Part shown: positions 14,097 to 27,122 of the stretch, piece after piece
Numbering within the stretch: position 1 is the first letter of the stretch
How the letters are laid out: each line of letters begins with the position of its first letter
DNA from: Drosophila pseudoobscura
Lineage: Eukaryota; Arthropoda; Insecta; Diptera; Drosophilidae
Reading direction: 5' to 3'
Length of the DNA stretch: 64,000 nt
Assembly: GCF_009870125.1 (NCBI RefSeq)
Contig: NC_046683.1
Coordinates: 18,361,001 to 18,425,000, forward strand
Program-made: the position numbers and the translations under genes
Notes under the pieces: model-generated
What the model was told of the DNA's origin: nothing
Seen by the model: only the letters and a program-made list of their open reading frames with translations
The model's database searches: none

Positions 14097-14577
14097 ACAA
14101 CAATTGGGACAAAGAGCTGAACAACATAATTACCACATAATTATATAAGTATGGGGTGCCACGCCACCCCCACTCCGCCCCTCCCCTAATGCTGCTCTTC
14201 TTTGGAGCAACAACAACAACTACAGAAACAACAGCCACAATAAAAAAGCAGACAACAACAAAAATTACATCAAAACGAAAGTTTTTGCTTCGCTTTGATA
14301 CAACAATTTCTTCATATTTTTTTTTTGCGCTCTTCCACCGCGAGGGTTAATGAATTTTAGGGCGAGGCTTGAGACGCATCCCCGAGATTGCCCGCAAAAA
14401 TGTTCCCATAAGCGAATGGACACAATGGATACACGAATGCAACGAACGAAGACCATTCGGAGAATGGCCATTCGGCGCCGAACGGAGACGATCGGAAAAA
14501 TCGTTCATTTAAATATTATTTGAAATCTATTAATGTTAATTTATTATTTTTAATTAATAATTTTTTATTTTTTTTTA

Positions 14578-14775
14578 TTGTTTATTATTTTTTATTTATT
14601 ATTTATTATTTCTAATCTATTATTTTTAATTTATTATTTATTATTTTTAATTTATTATTTATTATTTTTAATTTATTATTATATATTATTTTTAATTTAT
14701 TATTTATTATTTTTAATTTACTATTTATTATTTTTAATTTACTATTTATTATTTTTAATTTATTTTTTTATTTTT
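14578..14775 (+). repeat. AT-rich minisatellite, 21-bp unit
   Basis: About eight copies of a 21-bp unit such as ATTTATTATTTTTAATTTATT (20 shown would drop the last T; unit length 21), almost pure A/T, with a few C interruptions. Because 21 is a multiple of three it produces a spurious ORF with an LLFLIYY heptad. The flanks 14505-14880 are also about 85% A+T. Confidence 0.8.
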
Positions 14776-16172
14776 TTATTTTTTTAATTATTTTATCAGC
14801 CTTATTTATTTATTATCACCGTTACTTATTAATTGTCAAATTGATTTAGTTTATTAATTAATTATTCAATATCTCAGTACGCATTACTGGAAACCCAGTT
14901 GGAAATTCCCATTAGCACGTGAAGCTGGGAATCGATCGATCTTCAAGGGTATCTCAGACTTCGGTTAGGCTTTCTTTGTGGCGTTTTTCAAAGCTTTCAA
15001 TCGGTCAACCCTTAAGCACCTCCCGCCCCTTACAGTCGCCAGTTTAGACAGGAAAAAATCTCAACAATTGCATGAGACATGGTCTGGTAGACGGGAACGG
15101 AGGGGAGATGGGGGAGGGACCTAGTCCGGATCCGAACTCGTATCCGAATCCGTCTCCGACTCCGGCAGAGACTCGAAAACATTCCATGGGAATGCCAAAT
15201 GCTTGGCCCGCACGCAAACTGCAAATAACTCAAATATTTAGTTGAACAATGAACAGACAAAAGCCAGAGACAGGGAGAGGGCCTCGGGCGGGGTAAATAG
15301 GGGCTGAAAGAATCTATGCCACTTACCCCAATTAGGGGAAGCGACTGTTGGGAGGGCTCCCATCAGAGCGGCGGATGAGCGGGAGAAGCGCCACCAAAAA
15401 GCAGGCCTAGGAAAGAGTCTAGGCAAATGTTGCATCAATCAGCAATTCGTTGGAGAATTTTTACAACGGAAAGCTCGAACTAATTTTAAATTAAAGTTGA
15501 AACGAAGGTCAAAGTCAATGGTTGGAAAAACACCTCTGGAGAATGTCACCTGAGAGAAAACTAGAGGATGAGAGGGATATATCCCCCAGGTTGGGATTAT
15601 TTTGCTTTGAAAAAGAGGTCTTTCGTTCACAGAGTCCCCATAGATTGGGACAATCGGTAGCCCTGATGACGCACATGCAGAGTCGTCTGCTATGGATCAG
15701 TGATCATAGAATGTTATCTATAACTCGACCTTCTATAATTCAGTAGTCGATAATAGACAATTCGATAATCTTAATATATGGACACTCGATACTCTATAAA
15801 TCTAGAATCACTCTTCCAATAAACTATAATAATTGACAATTCGATAATAATAATCACGATCGATCGATAAATTGATGCATCGATAACCAATCGTTGTAAT
15901 GCAAATAAGTACAGATTTATTTGCATTATTTGGGACCATAGATCAGGTTTTGAATGGGTCAATCATTCATTCATTCATCCACTATTCCCAGGCTGATTCA
16001 TCAAGAGATTCCCCGTACTGGGGCGTACCCCTCCCCCTCCCCCTCCCCGTCATTATGCCTCATGCAAATATCATTGTCCGCCCGCCAGGTGTCGCCAATG
16101 GCCGCAGCACGAAAACGATGATGATGCTAATTTCAATTTGAAAATTTTTCGAATACATTCAACTTGTGTCGC

Positions 16173-16173
<1 letters not shown>

Positions 16174-16207
<34 letters not shown>
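16174..16207 (+). repeat. CTG/CAG trinucleotide repeat
   Basis: Eleven to twelve CTG triplets. In-frame readings give poly-Ala or poly-Leu in spurious ORFs; no supported exon contains it. Confidence 0.85.
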
Positions 16208-16210
<3 letters not shown>

Positions 16211-17255
16211 GCCATTTCCGTTTCTTGTTTATGGGCCTCCCCTGGTCCCCTGCCCCGTACTCATTCGCTTGCCATCATAATGCACTTGGCCAAAAAGCGG
16301 CTGGCTGGCAACAGTCAGAAAGAGACACATTCCAGGCAGCAGGCAGCAGGGAGGAGGCAGAGGCAGAGGCAGAACCGAAGGCAAACCACAGCAGAACTGA
16401 GTCACAAACACAAGACTCGATTCGGAGAGGGAGATCAATATTCATGAATCATGCCACTGGCATGCATCTGGTTAGAAATGCGGGAACTCTTATATTGAAA
16501 GAGGGAGCTGGGGCACAGCAAAGAGGTGGGCTTTTGGAGTCCGAGTCCGAGTCTAAGTCCGAGTCCGAGTCCGAGCCATTGGGTGCCGGTCTTTATGAGT
16601 TAAGCACCATTCTTTTGGTTGACAAAACTCGGAACTCGTTTCAATTCGATTCGACCGCACTGCCTGCCTGCCTCGCCGCCTCAACTTCTCATTTCCCATT
16701 TCCCGATTTCTCATTTCGGTTTCATGGCATACACCTCGCCGTTGTATTGGCTATACCTTTGGCTTTGGCTTTTGCTTTTGCTTTTGCTGCTGTTGTGTGC
16801 TGTGTTTTGGGCTATTAGCTAATCGCCGGGCCAACATCCATCATCGATACCGAGTACCAAAGCACATGGAACATGGCAGGCGGCCACAAGTGAAACCCAA
16901 ATTGATAAACGATAACGAAAAAGAGAACAAAGAGCCAAGAAGAACGAAGCTGGGGATACCCTGGCGTTTCCTTTAAAAAGCAGAAGGTCGAGGGTTGAGG
17001 GATTCGGAAAGTGTTGCCATGGAGATGCCATTGGGGAGAGGAAGAAAGGTTTTCTTGAAGGAAAATACGATACAAATATAGTGGAACCGATTTTAGACAT
17101 AGCCAGGACTAAGGCCAGTCCATGGATTGCAATGGATTACAGACAATAGCAGCAGAATGGAAGGACCTCCGCGATCCGTCTAATCATCTTGTATTATTAT
17201 GGTATTTTCTTTTTGTATGGCATTTGTTTCGAATGTTTTGCTGTATTTTTTTTTA

Positions 17256-17345
17256 ATTTTTCTGGTATTTTTCGGTATTTTCTGGTATTTTTCTGGTATT
17301 TTTCTGGTATTTTTCTGGTATTTTTCGGGTATTTTTCGGGTATTT
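17256..17345 (+). repeat. 11-bp minisatellite
   Basis: About eight copies of TGGTATTTTTC with minor variants (CGGGTATTTTT at the right end). Confidence 0.85.
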
Positions 17346-19620
17346 AAGAGTTTTTTATAGTATTTCTGGTTCGTGAGAACATTAATGTAATTTCAAGTCA
17401 AAAACCAAATGATAATCACCACTTTCGAATCGTCGTACTCCCCTGTCCGTGAGGGTATTCAGCGATAGAATGGAAAGTAACGCAAAAAGACAAAATACAA
17501 TGTTGAAACATTAAAGCCAGCACACATGAGGCTCATTAGAGTGGGGCGATGATGATGGTGGTGGCGGTGGTGGTGGTGGTGGTGGGGTTGCACATTCAAT
17601 GCAAACAAAAGCCAGGTAACAGGTAACTCTTTTATTTTTTATTTTTTCCTTTTTTTGTCTTTGTCAACAGTTTTGTGTGCGATAAGATTTTTGGGGTTTT
17701 TGTCTCTCGTCGATTCGCTTTTTGTTGCAGTTGATTGTGGATTGGGGTTGGCCGCTGCGGTGCGGTGGCAACCATTATCACAAATTATGCATGTGCTCCA
17801 CTTCTGGCCATCTCCCCCGCCCCACACCGCCACCGTCTACGGCTCTTGGACTCATTATGTCTGCTGTTATTAGTATTATCAGAGCGGGTTCTGGCCAGGG
17901 CTGGCAGGAGCGAATTCGGTCAGAGTTGAGCGGAGATTGTCTGTGCAACAAATGTGTGCTGTGTGTGTGTGTTTGAAGTGGCAGGAAACCGAAAATCAAG
18001 GGGACGAAAGGCTACCAAAAGACCCCCTGGTATAGGGAATCTGCTGAGACAGTTGCAGAGATATGAAAGGTAAAAGCAGGCTGGTGGTTCGATAGAGAAT
18101 TTCAAGAACAAATCTCTGCAAGTGATATGCCTGAGAGATCAAGTCTGAATGGAAAAGGGAAGCAGATGAAAGAAAAACAGGATCGAATAAGAATATAAAT
18201 GAGAGAGAGACATCTCTACTACGAAGTTTTCTATACAGCGATTGATCGTTCTCCACAGATTAAATATCTCCCAAAGATAAGATGAATAGAGACAGATAAT
18301 ATGTTCGATTACGAGCTATAAAGCGATGGAATATTTATTGAATAAATTGTGGGAATGTTTAAGTTTAATTTTTTCGTTAGAATTAAGTTTCCTTGGGGAC
18401 TTGGGTTCGTTTATCTTGGGCGAAATTTCCACACTTAAATTGGCAAATTATGAGAAATTATAGTTTGAGCTTAATTGGAATATACATCGGATAAGGCGGG
18501 GAGGGGCGGGGCTTTGGATAATGGATGGGGCGGGGCAGAAAGCGGAGATTGTCGGAGGATGGATGTCAAGGATAAACGAAGGAGGTATGAAAATTCAAAT
18601 AAATTATAGCATACGCCAAGGCGCCATAAAACACAAAAGCAATAAAAAGTAAGCGAGCGAAAGGTGCAGGACATACACCTGCCCCCTCGAGCCATGCGCC
18701 ACCCGCCACCCGCCAACCGCCAACCGCCCCCTTGCCCCAGTCCCATTGCCGCCACGCCACCATCAAGTGGCCGCAATTAAGTGGCAAGGTGGCAAAAGAA
18801 GCGAAGGGAAACAAGATGAAGTAGCCCACAGCGACAAGACAATGGGCCACCCACAAGGGGGGAGAAAACAGGAGAGAAGAGGAGAGAGAGGAGCAGGGCA
18901 GGAGGCGGCATCTTGTCAACAGCGTGGCAGGCAAAAGGAACAAAAAAAACAGCACACTGTACATAGAAGGCGATCAGAGCACGATACAAATAGAGAGAGA
19001 GCAAGGGATGCCGCGTACTCGTATCTCCTCTCTTTCTCTGCGAGGGAAAAAGAGAGCTTGCAATCCCTGCATTATCTGAAGACCCTTTTGCTCCCAACTT
19101 CTTGCATGACTGAAAGAGAGAGAATGCTCGGGCATTCCCGACGACTGCGCAGCGGCGCGGAGATCAAAGCTCGGGCCCGAGAATGCAAAAACAAAATGCC
19201 CACGGTGTGTGGAGGCAGTGCGTGGATGCTGATCGATTCGTTTCAAACGGCTGTTTCTCTTGTTTTTTACCGTCTTGATATAGAACCCAAGGGATCTGCT
19301 TTATTTTTTTGGCTTTTTTAGTAATATCCGTGAAGAGGGTATACAAAAACCTAAGCAATACGTGTACCGGATGATTATTGCCTGGCAAAAGTCTTCTGGC
19401 CGTACACCTTTTCTTCCTCCTGCCCTGCACTGCCCTCTCCTTTCCTTTCTTTCTATTGCCCCCCCTTTATCACTCCTTCTATCCTTCTGCAGTCTTTTTA
19501 TACACCCAATACTCATTTTCGTTGTTTTTCGTGCTTGTTTTTTCCTGCTACTTTTTTTGTTTTGTTCTTATTTAATATTTTAAAGCGTCAACAAGGCGTT
19601 GCCCGGGGTGGTGGTTGCCC

Positions 19621-19635
19621 GGGGGGGGGGGGGGG
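19621..19635 (+). repeat. G homopolymer, 15 nt
   Basis: Fifteen G followed by AGGGG. Other long G runs are at 19987-19998 (12) and 21405-21421 (17). Confidence 0.9.
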
Positions 19636-21918
19636 AGGGGACCAAAAATGAACAAATACTCCAGGCACAAGTGGGGGGGGGTTTAGAGGTGTGACCAGAT
19701 TCCAGTGGAAGCAAAAGATGATAAAGCGTGTAGAATGTAAAGCGGAGGTTTGCCGGAGGAATAGGGATGTGTGTGTGTGCATAATAAAATTAGCGATAGG
19801 TACAGTCGCGCACCTAACCCCTGACCCTGCGTATAAGCTGCAAGACAGTTATGTAGGCCAAAAGGAAAAGATAAGAACGTGTAAGCGCATAGCTAATGAA
19901 ATGCTTTCGACCCCAACAAAAAGGGTTTCGAAAAGGGGGGGGTAGCAAGGGTGTAGGTAGTAAAGGGAGGGCAGGGAAAGAGAGACGGGGGGGGGGGGAT
20001 ATTAATGCGATAATTTGCCACTGATTCAATCCGTTGTCCGAGAGATCATCTTCAAAATGTGACGATCTCTTTGGCATCTTCCGTTCCGTTCGAGAGTTAT
20101 TTTCTTCGAAAAGTTCTCGACCTTTTAAAGACTTTGCTGCCAAAGTTAATTGCGAAACAAAATCCCACAGATGCTCTGAATTTTCCTTGCACTTTTCCCC
20201 CACAATTATTTTGTGCCTTTTGTTGTTTGGTTGCTTTCCCGAAAAAGAAAACCTCTTGAAACTCCAATCCACAGATTATTTTCCTATTTTGTGGGCTCTT
20301 TCGCTAGCGCTCTCTCCCTCGCTCTCCCTCTGTCTGCCTAAGGAGGCATATATTTGGTGGCAGCTACCTGCTGCTGCTGCTTCCCTTGAAACGTGAGACC
20401 ATGTGTGCAGCACATGTGTGAGTGTGTGTGAGTGTGGGAGGGAGTGTGTGTGTGAATGCAGTCCAAAGACCGGAAATGTCTAATGACAGCACTCGTCGGG
20501 CAGCGTCGTCGTCGGCGCCTCGCAGCAGTCAAAGGCCCCTCGAAGAACGAAGGAACTATTCCACAGGCCGGCGAATGTTCGTTCTGTTTGTGCCTTCAGT
20601 TTGCACCTGGATGGGTCCTACCACTCGCCGCTCCCCTGAATGTTTCATCAAATCGAAGCGGCATACTCTGCGCTACAGGGTATCAGCTGTGATGGCTCTC
20701 TTGGTCTTGCTCCGTCCTTTTGCTGCCGTCTGTTTTGTATGCGAGTCGCCGAAGCGATGTGTGTGTTTCTGTTTGTTGCTTTTGCTGCTGTTTTTTGCCG
20801 CTTATGCAAATGCTTATGCCCATTCCCCCCTCCCATTCCTCTTCCCTTCCCCTGTCCATAACCTATGTGCAGCTCACGTCTCAGATCCCCCCTCCCCACA
20901 GCTCTCTCTCACTGTTCACTTCTAGGCCTCACCCATTTGGCCTGGCCTTGATCGTGGCGTTGCTTTTGCCCCGCCGTTGCATGTGGAAATTCCACACTCA
21001 ATCATTCGGCTCAGTCGGCTCTCGCGCCTCGGTTTGACATGCACTGTCTGCAAACCGTCTCTCTCTGCCCATTCTGCCCCTTTGTGGCATGGTTCATCAT
21101 CATCATTCAGTCATTACGTATACCCTTTGAAGGGGTCTCCATTCTCCATTCCGCATTCCATTCCGAATGGATACGAAGAGATCTCGAAGAAGATTGCAAA
21201 TATTCCAATGTACCCCCGATTACAGGGTATCTCTGACTCTTGACTATGGCTTTGTTTCTCTCTCTCTTCTTCGAGTTCTTCTTTTTCTACTTCTTTCGCA
21301 TATTAATTGAACATTGAACACAAAATTGGATGGTGGCGGGGAGCGGGGGGTTTGGGCAATGAAATTCTTGTGGAATCCAAGAAAACAATGCAAAAGAAGG
21401 TACTGGGGGGGGGGGGGGGGGCAGTGGGTGTAGTTTGTGATTTCAATTAGTCAATTCTGACTGTACTTCAGAGCCAATGGCATTCATTCATTCATTCATT
21501 CATACGTGCTTCATTAACAGCAAAAACACCGAAAAACTATGCTCTTTGTTGCTGTAATATATATTTATAAATTTATGTGTAAAAAAAGGGGAAAAAAATC
21601 AAAATTTTCGGGTAAGGTTAAAGAGAATGTTGTGCATCGGTGGAGGTGCAGGGGTGGGAGGGTGAGAGGGGTGGAAGGGGTGGGTGGGGTGGTTGGTTGC
21701 ATGGGTGGATTTTTACAATTTCTGATTGCATTTATTGCTCTTGTGCTTCTTTTGAAGTTTCTTTTATGTGTGGCAAGTGGATTTCAATGCTAATTGAAAT
21801 GCGTGGCAAGCAGAAATGAAGTAAAACAAAGCAAAAACACACACAAAGCACCTGTGTGGCTCCACCGGTGTGTGTGTATTGTGTATGTATTTGTTCGGGC
21901 CAATTAACAGCAATTGGG

Positions 21919-21990
21919 CACGCACAGTTTGAGGGGCACGCACAGTTTGAGGGGCACGCACAGTTTGAGGGGCACGCACAGTTTGAGGGG
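21919..21990 (+). repeat. 18-bp minisatellite, four exact copies
   Basis: CACGCACAGTTTGAGGGG is repeated four times without a mismatch, which implies recent expansion. Single related words (CAGTTTGAAATGCACTT near 22060, CGGTTTGAAATGCACTT near 22292) occur in the next 400 bp. Confidence 0.9.
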
Positions 21991-24900
21991 CACACGCTCG
22001 CCGCGCATTCGACGCTCGAAAACTGTAGGCCAAAGATTTCGAAAGATCCCGCTTGGAATGCAGTTTGAAATGCACTTGCCCAAGCCCAGTGCCACAGGTC
22101 TGAAGTTTGAGATCCACTACACTCGGATACCGAAAATCGATCTGCAGTTTTCAATATCGAAAGTCGCACATTTCTGCATCAAAACGGCTAGCTAGGATCA
22201 CAATAGTTCTGCCTTAGGAAGGATATCCCACGGGGCGCTACCCATTGCTCTCTTTTGCAGATTTTGGGCTGCCGTTTGGGGCGGTGGACTGCGGTTTGAA
22301 ATGCACTTCCTTTGGGCATAATCTCAAACTGTGCGAGACGCATTCGGCGCTCCCTGGGAGCCAATCCAATGGACTTTTAGGGACGGCCACGCAAAGGCCC
22401 CATCATATATGGGTTTTGGCCAAAAAAACAAAGAAAAAACAAAACAAAATAATTCCGTGGAAAACTGCATTGCGGGAAGAGGGCCGACATTCCAAAGGGC
22501 CGAGCCAGGGGATCAGGGGACACCGCTTTTGATGGTCAAAAACACAATGTCCCTACATCCCCCCCACCGCCCCCTTGCACCCGCCTCCCCGTTGCGTTGG
22601 TTGTAATTTGGCATTACAGCTTTTGTGCTGATTTTTCGCCCCATCCCCCCGCCCCATCCCTCCCCACATGCCACAACAATTTTGGCCGAGAGGGCCCTGC
22701 CTGGGCCCTGTACCGAGTGTCAACAGATCGTTGATAACTATTATTGTTGTTATTTATGAGCGCCCCCTTCCCCCCTTCCTCTATCTTTGCATCACCCTTT
22801 GTGCCTCTCTGCCCAGCAATTCCTTTACTTTTTCACCCATGAAATCGTTCAATTACACAAATAAATGCAATTTTCCATCAAAACATGGCGCCGATGAGCC
22901 GATAAAAATATGAACATGCCTCCGCCTCCCCTCGGACTCTAATTTTTATACTAAAAACTATAAAAAATAAGTATAAATTGTGACAGTTCTTCTTCAGATG
23001 GAATTACCGACGCGCTGGTGTCCTCCATCGGTGGAAAACGTGTCGTGTGTGCCTTTGCTGCCTGCTGGCTGCGGCTTTTCCCGTTGTTTTTTTTGGGAGC
23101 AAAATCATTGCGTGTGTGCACACAAATATTTGTCAAATGCAAATCCCGATCGTCGCATTCTCCCGCCTCACAAATGTCAATAGAAATGAATAAGAATAAT
23201 GCCCCGTGCCTCCACAACAACCATTTTGTGGGTCAATCAATTTTTGACGCAGCAAAATATTCGGCGGCCGCTGGAAAAATGTGATTTATCGAATGCGGTC
23301 GCTCGATGGCGGTCAGCGATGATCCATTTCGGGTGCCGCCTCAAACAAAAGCCAACACGAAATTCCTCATTTAATTAGTCGGAAGCTAAAATGTTAGCAT
23401 ACCCTCGAGCAAGGGGTATGCTGATGGGGAAACCTTCCGAAAAATACCCACAAAACAAAGGGTGTCCTGTAGTGTTTAGCCGCTTCGTTGGAGCGGGGCG
23501 GGGGAATGATTTTTAAATAATTTAAATTTAAATTTAAATTCGATTGTCATTTCGCATTTGAATAATTGCAGCATAGCGATGGTTGGATGGATGGATGAAA
23601 CGCAACTAATCATGCAGCAAAAATCATGCCCCACCCCCAAGGGGGGGGAATCTCTAATGCCGCGCCTTTGTCCGTTGATGATTTCTTCTCTGGGGATTGG
23701 ACTACCTCCCAAATCGAAAATTGTTAATGAAAACTGAATGATTTTCCATGTCCTCAAAGCAAACCAACAATAGATTTCCCAGTATTACATACATTATCCA
23801 ATGATGGGCACAAATATAGATATCTTTCAAACGTTTGCTCAATTATGTGGAAAAATATACGAAGAAAACAAGATTCCATCTGAAGCTATTTTTGGCATTT
23901 TTAAAAATATTTTACTACTTGGCAGGACAACAATTCTTCTGGTCTTTATCCCAATTTTATATTTTTTTTTAATTAAAAAATTTGTATACAAAAATAAATT
24001 TCATATTTTTTAATTTAAAAATATAATTATTTTATTTTACACATTTTTTTAATGAAATTATATTTTGTATTAAAAAAATAATTTTAAATAACTTAATTTT
24101 ATTCTAAGAATATTTTTATTTTATTATATTCAGTATTTCAATTAAATTTGTAGCTTATTTGACTTTTTTACAATAAAAAACATTTTAATTTTTGGTTTAA
24201 AAATTGTTTGATTTAGTTTAAAACAAATGGTTTTTATTTATAATTTACTCTACTTTTTTTTAAGAAATCAGCTCGCAACACAAATGTTGTAGATGTCAAT
24301 GAATGCAGCAATCAATTGGTTTCAAAAACTGTTTATCGTCTGGGAAATATTAATCTTTCGAGTGCAAGATGAATAATTTTTTTGTTGTATTTTTTTCCAA
24401 CCAATTTTTGCATTTGAACTCAGGAAAAGTCGAAAAAGGAATTATTTTTTATTCATATAATATTCGTAAAGGCTCTCTAAGATCTGTAAGCGGATAAACG
24501 GTATAAACGGATAAGCCGCATCTCATTCTTGGAGTCTATCGGAAAAGGTGGGCATTTAATGCCAAGACGTTTATGCAGAAAACAAACTATCGCTGAAATC
24601 AGCCTCCGCGTACCGCAAACGGAGAAAAACAAAGGGAAGAGCATTACATGGTATTACACTTGTCTGTGAATTACAGTTACGAAACGCACCATCCATCCAT
24701 CATGCTCTATATATGCCCCGTGTACCCCACTTGGAGTATCTTATACGAGTATCTTTCACAGTCAATTCCCTTGGACAATCTTTTTAAACGTTTTCGCTTC
24801 TTTTTTGTCGCCTTAACCTTCCTCCTTCCCCTCTCCGACCCTCCCCTCCCCTCCCCACCCTTCGCTGCTACGCTACGCAGCGCAAAAAGAGCTTAAAAAG

Positions 24901-26590
24901 CCATTTCGTGTTTCTTTTGGACGGATTTTACAGTTTTGCGGGTTTCCTTATGCCCTACGCCGAGGTTGAGGGTGTTATAAATTTGGCCAAGCATCTGTAT
25001 TACCAAGAAACCCCCCCTCCCCTCCCCCCCCATGAGTCACACAGCAACAGGCGGTTTCCGTGCATTTTTCCTGTCATTTAATCTGCCAATTGAAAAGATA
25101 TTCCCCCAAAACGATTTCTGAATATAGTTTTCATCCTCAATATTCTTAATTTATGAATTATATTTCATGTTATATTATTCTTAAATATTTTGCAAAATAT
25201 TTTGATCTATGTAGTTGCTGTTTTCTGTTGCTCGAATGCTCTATAATTTGTTCTTCTAGTTTTCCGTCTTCCGTATCTACGATCATAGTTTCGAATTAGA
25301 ATCTATCAAGAGAGATGGAGCTATAGGCTATACTAAGGTCTTAGACTCTCTAGGGTTATTATGAATAAATATATTTATTTTTATATATGTTTTTTTCTAG
25401 ATATAAAGGAATAGTTTGGGACTTTTTGTTGTTGGGAATGGGAATATATTGAATCGGAGGATCTTTGTGAGGCAAGCGAGGGGCAGAAATGGGGGAAAGG
25501 TGTACAATCTTCGGATTGGCTGGAATTTAGAATTCTTTGTTATTCGCTTTTGGTTGGAAAAGCGATTTCCCTGCGCTGTTAAATAGATGTCACAAGTTAA
25601 TGAATAGACCAGTCAGACGGACGGACGGAGAGACAGACAGTCGTGTCCGTGGCATGGACAGAAGGTGCATGCAACAGAACAACTGAAAGTTGAAGCCAAT
25701 TATAAAACTGTCTTCGATGTAGTGCTGTTTCGGATTCAGTTTTGACGTCACTTGTTCTGTTTGCCTTGTAACCCGAGAGATGATGCCACAAATGTCTTAG
25801 CAAAGCAGAAAGGAGGCGGCACAGAAAAAACAAAAAAAAAAAGCGAAGCAAAGAAGGCAAGAAACACCCAAAGGCGGCAGAAGAAACAGATGAGAGACGA
25901 AAGTATAAACAGCTGGACAAACAATTTGCATTTTCTGTCAGATTTTAGATGATTCTCTCCTCTCTTTTCTTCCTTTTTCTTCGTGCGGAGGGAGGTGGAG
26001 GGGTGCATACAGTTTGACATGCACCTGCCACCAGGAAAAAAAAAATAGTCCATAGAATTTCTGCCTTCGTGCAAATCAGTCGCTGCAGAAAGGTTCCATA
26101 AGCGAACGGATAACATCCGAAAAGAGGGAGAGGTACATCGAAATATTTCAGTGGAATATCTCTCGATTCTGAACACTCCAGTATCTTTATCTGTAGAGTT
26201 GAACAATTCGAACAACGATTTCAAGCTTCAAGGAACGCCCCCGCAAAAACCAGAGGCCCGAATACCGAATACCGAATACCGAAATAGCCTCCAAACAGCA
26301 CAAACAGAGCCTGAACAATCAGCCTGAGGGACCCATTGTGGTACCCCCTAGCCCCTCCCCAACCACCAACAACAACAACAATCGCCCCACAAATGAGTGA
26401 AAATGCGAGGGGGTGGGGGGGTTGGAGGGTTGGAGGTTATCCAAGTGCCGCGAAATTCGAATCGGAAATTTGTTGATTTTGTATTAAATATTTGATTTAA
26501 GTGGGTATTATATACGTTGTACCCCTGAAGCTTATATTTGGTTGTCCAGGCCTCCCGGCTATGCAAATATTGCACAAATACAATTGGGGG
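21991..26590. other. Non-coding spacer
   Basis: No supported gene. 23780-24480 is strongly AT-rich with poly-T/poly-A tracts; 22550-22670 and 24830-25040 are C-rich. An ATACCGA repeat lies at 26262-26282. Confidence 0.6.
23398..23420. repeat. TACCCT...AGGGTA-type hairpin
   Basis: CATACCC, a short loop, then GGGTATG: perfect inverted arms. Related hairpins are at 31694-31718, 32281-32322 and 50225-50245. Confidence 0.6.
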
Positions 26591-26599
26591 CATGCAACG

Positions 26600-26893
26600 T
26601 GTACGCGTGTACAGTACGGCTCACAGGCGATAAGGCAGAACATCTCGTCGAAGAACTACCCAGCGAAAGGTACGCCCGGAGATTACACAAATTGCATTCC
26701 CACATGTTCCAAGAGAGAGAGATTCTTTTCAACACGAGATGATTTCCAGTCCCAGCGAAATTGCAAGTTCTGCAATTCTCAGTTCGGGAGAATCTTCCCA
26801 AGTGGATCCTCTGCTATTTCCTCGGAGGAACCGTCAACACTGTGTCTCTTTGGGCCTCAAGACCTTGCCTATCATCTTACAGTTACTTCTTGA
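26600..26893 (+). pseudogene. CUB-domain-like coding fragment 1
   Basis: In one open frame the segment from Cys at 26600 reads CTRVQYGSQAIRQNISSKNY, then PAKGTPGDYTNC, fitting the start of a CUB domain (Cys, Gly, I-x-S-x-NYP, Tyr, Cys). Codons from 26618 to 26665 are GC-ending as in fly genes, then bias fades. The frame stays open to 26893 but no longer follows the CUB pattern; other frames carry fragments such as REILFNTR (to 26742) and LMVRITATGG (about 26890-26925) that resemble later CUB segments. Either an exon with a donor at GTACGC (26668) or a frameshifted relic. The identification rests on pattern only. Confidence 0.3.
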
Positions 26894-27122
26894 TGGTTCG
26901 CATAACAGCCACGGGCGGTTCCATTTTCTCTTCACAGAAAACAATAAAGAAGAAGAAATTCGTAAAAAAAAAACACTAAATAAAATAAGAACACAAATTC
27001 CGGCAGATCGTGGAAAAGTGTTGAAAATTTTCACACAGCGAAGTAGCAGACGACGAAAGACCTTATCGCTAGTGTTCTCACATTCAAATTCTACAAAAGT
27101 GCAAATATTTTGGGTTTAAAAT

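Larger units (their letters stand above)
9564..14500. other. Non-coding spacer
   Basis: No supported gene. Contains the 8-bp G-rich minisatellite, the GA duplication at 11 kb, CA/GT tracts at 13.4-13.56 kb, a GGTGGG tract (13876-13900) and the GACA tract at 14.07 kb. AT-rich 10470-10620. Confidence 0.6.
14800..21900. other. Non-coding spacer
   Basis: No supported gene. AT-rich ATCGATAAT-type sequence at 15740-15900; CTG run, GAGGCA and GTCCGA hexamers at 16.2-16.6 kb; the 11-bp repeat at 17.3 kb; GGTGGT at 17560-17590; CGCCACC/CGCCAACC at 18698-18730; three long G runs at 19.6-21.4 kb. Confidence 0.6.

Noticed and set aside
16138..16818. 226-codon frame with poly-Ala
   Set aside because: Created by the CTG run and by GAGGCA and GTCCGA hexamers; no coding signal between them.
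23801..24013. 70-codon AT-rich frame with a hydrophobic end
   Set aside because: Base composition alone (poly-T giving Phe/Leu/Ile) explains the hydrophobic tail.
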